The notes beneath the pieces were generated by a model. It ran no database searches, was not told where the DNA came from, and saw only the letters and a program-made list of their open reading frames with translations. Below are positions 1 through 4,320 of a stretch of DNA of 6,168 bases, one piece after another (position 1 is the first letter of the stretch; each line of letters starts with the position of its first letter). Location of the stretch: NCBI GenBank assembly GCA_017538005.1, contig JAFYJR010000098.1, positions 1 to 6,168 on the forward strand, in the 5' to 3' direction. This DNA is from Clostridia bacterium. Lineage in GTDB: Bacteria > Bacillota > Clostridia > Oscillospirales > Acutalibacteraceae. A program made the translations under genes and the position numbers.

Positions 1-839
1 ATGAAGCAGGTATACTTACCGACTGCGGGGTTCTCGTTTATAACCTTCATCGGTATTGCTTCCTCGTCTTTAATGTAACCGTTCGGATAGCGGACAGCAG
101 TTGTTTCATGAATCGGATAGAAGTACTCGAGATAGTCGGGTTTCTCTTTTAAAATCGAGGCTCCGGACCACGCGTAGAGTGTGCCGACAAATGTGTCGAA
201 CTGACCCTTTTCATGATCCTCAATTTTTGTCGGCTTGAAGCCCGCGACCTTTGAGAAAGCGACATAGGCGTGATAGGCACCGCGTGTTGTCCAGTGATGG
301 TCGGTTCTGAAATAGACATACTCCTCATCGACATAGCGGTTGAGTTCTTTATAAGCATCGACGCCCTTTACGTTCTTCGCGGTAATGGCGCCGTAGGCCG
401 CCTCAATACCGGCCTTCTGGGAGCGTCTGTCAGTGTGGTACTCCTCAGGTCCGTAGAACTCGATAGAGGTCGGAGCTATGAGCATATAGACGTTTATATC
501 CGGTACCTTTTCTGCAAACGCGCAGATATAACCGGCATAGCGTTTCATGCCGTTTTCGTTGAGTCCGAAGATCTCCATTGCCCTGTCGCCCTGAACAATT
601 ATGGCTCCCGTATTTTTGTACTCTGAAGCCGTCGTCGAGGCTCGGGTGTACTCAGTCGTTGTGGCCTTGGTGGTTTCACTCGTGCCGGGTTCTTTATAGT
701 TCTTCGTTGTATCGGTATTATCTTTGGGTATGCTTGTCGTCTTTCCGAAGATTATTATGCAGATCATTATCGCGACGACCACGAACACCGAGCCTATGGC
801 TATCGGTATCTGCTTGGGGTCAAAACCTTTTGTACTCAT
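1..839 (-). CDS. DHHW-family membrane-anchored SGNH-like protein, C-terminus cut by window edge
   Basis: The reading frame is open from an ATG at 839-837 to the window edge, giving 279 residues with no stop. Residues 11-31 form one hydrophobic N-terminal segment, followed by a Thr/Ser-rich linker (about 34-76), so the rest is probably outside the cell, tethered by an uncleaved anchor. The globular part begins with GAIIVQGDRAMEIFG (78-92), continues with NVYMLIAPTSIEFY (116-129), and carries the family signature RTDHHWTTRGAYHAY (178-192), with DHHW at 180-183. DHHW proteins are a Firmicutes family related to AlgX/AlgJ-type SGNH hydrolase-like proteins, several of which act in O-acetylation of exported polysaccharides; the substrate here cannot be told. 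The C-terminal part of the domain lies outside the window. The ATG overlaps the upstream phosphoesterase stop by one base (TGATG), and GGAAAGAG at 853-846 is a modest ribosome binding site, indicating an operon with translational coupling. Family call is firm, function is inferred. Confidence 0.88.
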   Translation of the reverse strand, partial: MSTKGFDPKQIPIAIGSVFVVVAIMICIIIFGKTTSIPKDNTDTTKNYKEPGTSETTKATTTEYTRASTTASEYKNTGAIIVQGDRAMEIFGLNENGMKRYAGYICAFAEKVPDINVYMLIAPTSIEFYGPEEYHTDRRSQKAGIEAAYGAITAKNVKGVDAYKELNRYVDEEYVYFRTDHHWTTRGAYHAYVAFSKVAGFKPTKIEDHEKGQFDTFVGTLYAWSGASILKEKPDYLEYFYPIHETTAVRYPNGYIKDEEAIPMKVINENPAVGKYTCF

Positions 840-1528
840 CAGATGCTCTTTCCGGATTCCACATCCAAAATTTTATTGAAAACCGCGACCTGCGATTGTG
901 AAACGTACTTGTCGAGGTGCATGCTGCCGAAATACCATTTCTTGTACTCGCAGGCATTGCCGAGTTCCTCGAGATATGTGTTCAGGATGGACAGTCTGTT
1001 CTTGTTCAGCGTTTTCAGCTGGAGGAAATCCTTTATGCGCGCCATAGGCTCGTGAGTGATGATGTAGTCAACTTTGTTGTTGTAACGCTCGATGTTTTCG
1101 GCGCCTTCAAGCAGTTCCTGCTGGCTCGGAGACTCCTCTTTGAACCATGTGTTGTTTGAGAGGCGCAGGTCTATGTCGGGGCTCTCGCCGCCGCCCATGG
1201 TGAAGAAGGTCTTGCCTTCTATGGTAAAGACCTGTCCGCGCATGAGGTGATAAAGGTTGCCGCCGAGATAGTGGACCTTGCCTCCGTTCCACTCTGAAAC
1301 TTCCATGTTGTTTAAAATCCTGAAGTTTTCATGAGTACCGTCTATGAAACAGACATTGAATTTTCTTTCGCCGAGCTTCTTTAAGACCTTTTCCTCTTCC
1401 TTGCTGCCGTCCCAGATAAAGCCGAAGTCGCCGCACACTATCAGTGTGTCGCCCTTCTGAAGCTTTTTGGCGGGGCCGGAAGTGAAGCGTCCCAGATCGC
1501 CGTGCGTGTCGCCGGTTACATAAATCAA
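839..1528 (-). CDS. Calcineurin-like metallophosphoesterase
   Basis: This 229-residue protein is a small cytoplasmic metallophosphoesterase with no signal peptide or membrane segment. Metal-site motifs appear in the family order: GDTHG (6-10), GDFGFIWDG (33-41), GTHEN (64-68), ITHEP (157-161) and GSMHLD (201-206). Between them lie WNGGKVH (80-86) and HLMRGQVF (94-101), blocks typical of a clostridial subfamily usually annotated only as 'metallophosphoesterase'. Two usual ligand positions differ from the textbook motifs: Thr65 where GNHE has Asn, and Ser202 where GHxH has His. Asp7, His9, Asp34, His66, His159 and His204 remain, so I expect a subfamily variation, not a dead enzyme. The start is TTG at 1528-1526: it gives the compact beta-strand start MIYVTGDTHGD directly and has a ribosome binding site at 1543-1538. 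It is the first gene of a probable operon with the DHHW gene. Its substrate (phosphoprotein, nucleotide or other phosphoester) is unknown. Confidence 0.9.
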   Translation of the reverse strand: MIYVTGDTHGDLGRFTSGPAKKLQKGDTLIVCGDFGFIWDGSKEEEKVLKKLGERKFNVCFIDGTHENFRILNNMEVSEWNGGKVHYLGGNLYHLMRGQVFTIEGKTFFTMGGGESPDIDLRLSNNTWFKEESPSQQELLEGAENIERYNNKVDYIITHEPMARIKDFLQLKTLNKNRLSILNTYLEELGNACEYKKWYFGSMHLDKYVSQSQVAVFNKILDVESGKSI

Positions 1529-1537
1529 TTTGTCACA

Positions 1538-1543
1538 TCCTCT
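1538..1543 (-). promoter_or_regulatory. Ribosome binding site fixing the TTG start of the phosphoesterase
   Basis: The minus strand reads AGAGGA here, nine bases before the TTG at 1528-1526. The only nearby ATG, just after this element, is followed at once by an in-frame TGA, so it cannot start the gene. This supports TTG as the real start codon. Confidence 0.7.
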
Positions 1544-1571
1544 TTATTTTCAAAGGAAATATTGCTATACT
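1543..1571 (+). promoter_or_regulatory. Predicted extended -10 promoter for the D,D-carboxypeptidase gene
   Basis: TGCTATACT at 1563-1571 fits the extended -10 form (TGn followed by TATACT). The -35 position 17 bases upstream (TTTATT, 1543-1548) is poor, which is usual for extended -10 promoters. The predicted start near 1578 lies about 47 bases before the ATG. This -10 abuts the -10 of the divergent promoter at 1572-1577. An alternative -10, TATATT at 1571-1576, cannot be excluded. Confidence 0.5.
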
Positions 1572-1601
1572 ATATTACAACTTATTTAAGAGTAAAGTCA
1601 A
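1572..1601 (-). promoter_or_regulatory. Predicted sigma-A-type promoter for the phosphoesterase-DHHW operon
   Basis: On the minus strand TTGACT (1601-1596) is followed after 18 bases by TAATAT (1577-1572). Transcription would start near 1565, leaving a short leader to the TTG start at 1528. A second hexamer, TATAGT (1574-1569), overlaps but would need a 21-base spacer. Prediction by eye only. Confidence 0.55.
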
Positions 1602-1609
1602 ACATTCTC

Positions 1610-1616
1610 AAGGTGG
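1610..1616 (+). promoter_or_regulatory. Ribosome binding site fixing the carboxypeptidase start
   Basis: AAGGTGG lies eight bases before the ATG at 1625. It favours this ATG over an in-frame GTG at 1502, which lies inside the opposite-strand phosphoesterase gene and would add 41 residues in front of an otherwise normal signal peptide. Confidence 0.75.
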
Positions 1617-1624
1617 ATTCTGTT

Positions 1625-3046
1625 ATGAAGAGACGATTAACATTTTTTGTCACAATAATGTTAATTATTACTTTCCTGGCGCCGACGATTTTCGCCGTTC
1701 CGGCATCCGCGGCCTACAACAGCGAGATCGATTTTGAAGCGGAAGTCGTCTATATGGAAAACCTGGACCAGAACTCCGTGATTTTCAACAAGAACTCGAC
1801 AAAGCGCGTACCTATGGCTTCCCTGACGAAAATCACGACAGCGATGATAGTCCTGGACAAGTGCAAGGATCTGGACGAGGAAGTCGTTGCTTCCGAGTCG
1901 GCGATTGCCGCGCTTCGCGGAACAAACAGTTCGACGGCCGGAACGAAGGCAGGCGAAGTCCTGACCGTCCGCGAACTGTTAAATCTTCTTCTGGTGCGAA
2001 GCGCGAACGAGACAGCTCTGATCCTCGCCGAATATGTTGCGGGCGACATACCTACGTTCGTTCAGATGATGAATGACTTCGCCGAAAGTCTCGGCTGCAA
2101 GGACACGCACTATGTCAATCCTCACGGTCTTGACGCCGAAGGTCACTACTCCACCGCAGAAGACCTCGCCATAATCATAAAATACGCTCTTCAGAACGAC
2201 ACCTTCCGTGAGATAGTCGGCACCGCCGAGTACACGATGCCCGCGACAAACAAGCGTAAGGAGACAAAATACCTAAACACAAACAATCTCCTTCTCTCAA
2301 ACAGCAAGTACTACTATGAACCCTGCAAGGGTATTAAAACCGGTTCAACGACAAATGCGGGCTACTGCCTCGCCTCTTATGCCACAAAGAACGGTTACAC
2401 TTATCTCTGCATCATAATGAACGCCCCGAACAAACCCCTCACCGAGGAATCCACGGTCAATGTAAACTACGCGTTCCGAGAGACAAAGATAGCTTACGAA
2501 TGGGTGTTCAGCAACATAAAACTGAAGACCGTCGTATCCACCACGGACATCATCGATGTTGTCGATGTAGCCCTCGCGAAAAAGACGGACCACATCAGAC
2601 TCGTCCCCGCAAATGACGTATCAGCGCTTATGCCGGCAAATCTCGACACGACTCAACTCGAGATAAAAACCGTTCCCGGCTCGGTTCCCAGCAATCTCAA
2701 AGCGCCTATAAAGGCCGGAACGGTCATAGGTCAGGCCGAGATAAAATACGCGGGCGACACTATCGAGACCGTCGACCTTGTCGCCGGAGAGGATGTCGAC
2801 CGCAGCCTGTTCGCCTATATGAAATACGGCATAAAGAACTTCTTCAAGAGCAAATTCATGCGCTTCGTCTATGCCGGTATCGCGGCCTTCATACTTCTTG
2901 TGATAATTCTCCGTTATTACAACAAGAACATCCGAAAGAAGAAATACAAAGTCGTAAAGGGCGGCAAGCGCCCGGTCCGCACCGCGACATCCTACAACAA
3001 GAAGTATTCCCGCTCGACAAAGTTCGATGACAAGAAAAACAGATAA
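1625..3046 (+). CDS. dacF: D-alanyl-D-alanine carboxypeptidase (peptidase S11, PBP5/DacF type)
   Basis: The 473-residue protein removes the terminal D-Ala from peptidoglycan pentapeptides outside the membrane, limiting cross-linking. All three active-site motifs of penicillin-binding S11 peptidases are present: SLTK (66-69, nucleophile Ser66), SAN (126-128) and KTG (238-240) within GIKTGSTTNAGYCLASY. A signal peptide covers about 1-29, with a basic start (KRR), a hydrophobic core and a likely ASA|A cleavage site. Residues about 295-391 resemble the PBP5 C-terminal beta domain (APIKAGTVIGQAEIKY, then VDLVAGEDV). A hydrophobic helix (about 413-430) follows, then a roughly 43-residue Lys/Arg-rich tail predicted to be cytoplasmic. 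E. coli PBP5 instead ends in an amphipathic anchor, so this is a true spanning anchor with an unusually long basic tail. It is transcribed divergently from the phosphoesterase operon and ends at a strong terminator. The symbol distinguishes poorly among dacA, dacB and dacF; the enzyme class is secure. Confidence 0.95.
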   Translation: MKRRLTFFVTIMLIITFLAPTIFAVPASAAYNSEIDFEAEVVYMENLDQNSVIFNKNSTKRVPMASLTKITTAMIVLDKCKDLDEEVVASESAIAALRGTNSSTAGTKAGEVLTVRELLNLLLVRSANETALILAEYVAGDIPTFVQMMNDFAESLGCKDTHYVNPHGLDAEGHYSTAEDLAIIIKYALQNDTFREIVGTAEYTMPATNKRKETKYLNTNNLLLSNSKYYYEPCKGIKTGSTTNAGYCLASYATKNGYTYLCIIMNAPNKPLTEESTVNVNYAFRETKIAYEWVFSNIKLKTVVSTTDIIDVVDVALAKKTDHIRLVPANDVSALMPANLDTTQLEIKTVPGSVPSNLKAPIKAGTVIGQAEIKYAGDTIETVDLVAGEDVDRSLFAYMKYGIKNFFKSKFMRFVYAGIAAFILLVIILRYYNKNIRKKKYKVVKGGKRPVRTATSYNKKYSRSTKFDDKKNR

Positions 3047-3075
3047 AAAAAGCCCCGCCTTTTCGGCGGGGCTTT
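3045..3075. terminator. Rho-independent, probably bidirectional terminator between dacF and gap
   Basis: GCCCCGCC (3052-3059) and GGCGGGGC (3065-3072) form a perfect 8-bp GC stem around a 5-base loop, extended by AAA/TTT pairs. On the minus strand the stem is followed by seven T residues (3051-3045), making a strong terminator for gap. On the plus strand the tail TTTAAGTTTTCTTT is less uniform but adequate for dacF. It nearly fills the 38-base gap between the two convergent stop codons. Confidence 0.95.
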
Positions 3076-3084
3076 AAGTTTTCT

Positions 3085-4116
3085 TTAGTCGTCGAGTTCC
3101 TCTTTGTCGAGCTCAGCGAAATATTTGATTGTACGAACCATCTGGCTTGTGTAGGAGTTCTCGTTGTCATACCAGGCAACAACCTGAACTTCCCAGGTGT
3201 GCTCGGAAATCTGCTCAACCATTGTCTGGGTGGCATCGAAGATGGCCTTTGTCTCACCGACGATATCGGCAGAAACAAGTTCTTCCTCAGTATAACCGAA
3301 GGACTCGGACTCTGCGGCCTTCATTATCTGGTTGATCTGCTCAACGGTAACTGCTGTACCCTTGCAGACTGCGCAGAGAATAGTGGTTGAACCTGTGGGA
3401 ACAGGTACGCGCTGCGCGGAACCGATGAGTTTGCCGTTGAGTTCGGGAATAACGAGACCGATGGCCTTCGCGGCGCCCGTTGAGTTCGGGATAATGCTGC
3501 AGGCAGCGGCTCTTGCTCTTCTGAGGTCACCCTTCTTATGAGGTCCGTCAAGAACCATCTGGTCACCGGTATAAGCGTGAACGGTTGTCATGATACCGCA
3601 GACTACGGGAAGGCTGTCGTTGAGCGCCTTTGCCATGGGAGCAAGGCAGTTTGTAGTACAGGAAGCGGCTGAGATAACCTGATCTTCCTTGGTAAGAGTG
3701 TCATGGTTTACGTTGAAAACGATGGTCTTAAGGTCATTTCCTGCCGGGGCGGAGATAACAACTTTCTTCGCGCCTGCGCGGATGTGGGCCATTGACTTCT
3801 CCTTTGAGGTATAGAAGCCTGTGCACTCGAGAACTACATCGACACCAATCTTACCCCAGGGGAGGTTGTTTGCGTCGGCTTCCTTGTAGATTTCAATCTC
3901 TGTACCGTCAACTATGATGGAGTGATCTGTGTAGTCAACCTTGTCAGCGAGAGCATAGCGGCCCTGAACTGAGTCGTACTTAAGAAGGTGAGCGAGCATC
4001 TTCGGCTCGGTGAGGTCGTTTATGGCGACAACTTCGTATCCTTCTGCTGCGAACATCTGGCGGAAAGCGAGACGTCCGATACGGCCGAAACCGTTAATTG
4101 CAACTTTTACTGACAT
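3085..4116 (-). CDS. gap: Glyceraldehyde-3-phosphate dehydrogenase, NAD-type (glycolytic)
   Basis: This cytoplasmic enzyme oxidises glyceraldehyde 3-phosphate with phosphate and NAD+ to 1,3-bisphosphoglycerate and NADH, and acts as a tetramer. The 343-residue length is normal for the family. The N-terminal Rossmann motif is INGFGRIGR (7-15), and the NDLT segment with Asp34 after the second strand fits NAD+ preference, as in glycolytic GapA-type enzymes. The catalytic motif ASCTTNCLAP (151-160) holds Cys153; His180 in TTVHAYTGDQ is the general base; Arg236 in AQRVPVPTGS fits the substrate phosphate site; WYDNENSYTSQMVR (315-328) is the conserved C-terminal block. The ATG is preceded seven bases upstream by AGGAGG (4129-4124) and a near-consensus promoter. 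A terminator begins about ten bases past the stop, so the gene appears monocistronic, not in a gap-pgk-tpi operon. It diverges from nifJ across a shared 204-base region. Confidence 0.98.
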   Translation of the reverse strand: MSVKVAINGFGRIGRLAFRQMFAAEGYEVVAINDLTEPKMLAHLLKYDSVQGRYALADKVDYTDHSIIVDGTEIEIYKEADANNLPWGKIGVDVVLECTGFYTSKEKSMAHIRAGAKKVVISAPAGNDLKTIVFNVNHDTLTKEDQVISAASCTTNCLAPMAKALNDSLPVVCGIMTTVHAYTGDQMVLDGPHKKGDLRRARAAACSIIPNSTGAAKAIGLVIPELNGKLIGSAQRVPVPTGSTTILCAVCKGTAVTVEQINQIMKAAESESFGYTEEELVSADIVGETKAIFDATQTMVEQISEHTWEVQVVAWYDNENSYTSQMVRTIKYFAELDKEELDD

Positions 4117-4123
4117 AAAAATG

Positions 4124-4129
4124 CCTCCT
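4124..4129 (-). promoter_or_regulatory. Ribosome binding site of gap
   Basis: A perfect AGGAGG on the minus strand lies seven bases from the ATG at 4116-4114, as expected for a highly expressed glycolytic gene. Confidence 0.9.
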
Positions 4130-4159
4130 GTTTTTTATTCTTTTGAGACCTACAGGTAT

Positions 4160-4188
4160 ACTATAACAGATTGACAAAAAAATATCAA
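4160..4188 (-). promoter_or_regulatory. Predicted sigma-A-type promoter for gap
   Basis: On the minus strand TTGATA (4188-4183) and TATAGT (4165-4160) are separated by exactly 17 bases. Each hexamer is close to consensus. The predicted start near 4153 gives a leader of about 37 bases before the ATG. Confidence 0.75.
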
Positions 4189-4202
4189 TTGATTTTTTTG
4201 TG
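4175..4202. repeat. AT-rich imperfect dyad over the gap -35 region
   Basis: The segment is an inverted repeat centred on CAATTG (4186-4191), with 14 bases per arm and two mismatches; the arms are mostly A-runs and T-runs. It covers the gap -35 hexamer. It could be an operator, an UP-like A/T tract or chance in AT-rich DNA; I cannot assign a regulator. Confidence 0.35.
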
Positions 4203-4246
4203 CGATTTACCGCTATTTTTATGCCTTATTTATGGTAAAATAACAA

Positions 4247-4276
4247 TTGACTTTATATACTTAAATTTAGTATAGT
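4247..4276 (+). promoter_or_regulatory. Predicted sigma-A-type promoter for nifJ
   Basis: TTGACT (4247-4252) and TATAGT (4271-4276) are separated by 18 bases. The predicted start near 4283 falls inside the Rex-like palindrome, leaving a leader of about 38 bases that includes the ribosome binding site GGAGG at 4309-4313. Confidence 0.7.
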
Positions 4277-4280
4277 ATTA

Positions 4281-4298
4281 TTGTTAAAAAATAAACAA
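4281..4298. promoter_or_regulatory. Candidate Rex operator over the nifJ transcription start
   Basis: The 18 bases TTGTTAAAAAATAAACAA match the clostridial Rex consensus TTGTTAA-N4-TTAACAA at 13 of 14 defined positions; the dyad extends one base further on each side (A4280/T4299). Rex is a repressor released from DNA when NADH/NAD+ rises, and its known targets are fermentation and energy genes. The site sits about -2 to +16 relative to the predicted start, a standard place for a repressor. The AT-rich setting raises the chance of a random match. Confidence 0.55.
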
Positions 4299-4320
4299 TC
4301 TTTCAAACGGAGGAAGAAAA

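Noticed and set aside
270..626. A 118-codon plus-strand open frame opposite the DHHW gene.
   Set aside because: The minus-strand frame carries the DHHW signature and related motifs throughout this interval, so the plus-strand frame is a shadow.
839..1528. Reading the phosphoesterase as a pseudogene because of altered GNHE and GHxH motifs.
   Set aside because: The frame is intact and full-length, the remaining ligands are present, and the surrounding subfamily motifs are well kept.
1502..1624. A longer N-terminus for the carboxypeptidase from an in-frame GTG at 1502.
   Set aside because: It would overlap the phosphoesterase gene and both promoters, and place 41 residues before a normal signal peptide; the ATG at 1625 has its own ribosome binding site.
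4171..4176. A perfect TTGACA -35 on the plus strand pointing towards nifJ.
   Set aside because: At 16-18 bases downstream there are only T-runs with no -10-like hexamer, and a better-spaced promoter lies at 4247-4276.
4160..4177. A second Rex-like site within the gap promoter (minus strand TTGTCAATCTGTTATAGT).
   Set aside because: The left half fits TTGTTAA with one mismatch, but the right half fails at four of seven positions, and the match is largely the -10 hexamer itself.
4206..4239. Inverted repeat TTTACC (4206-4211) with GGTAAA (4234-4239).
   Set aside because: Only six base pairs with a 22-base loop in AT-rich DNA; not distinguishable from chance.
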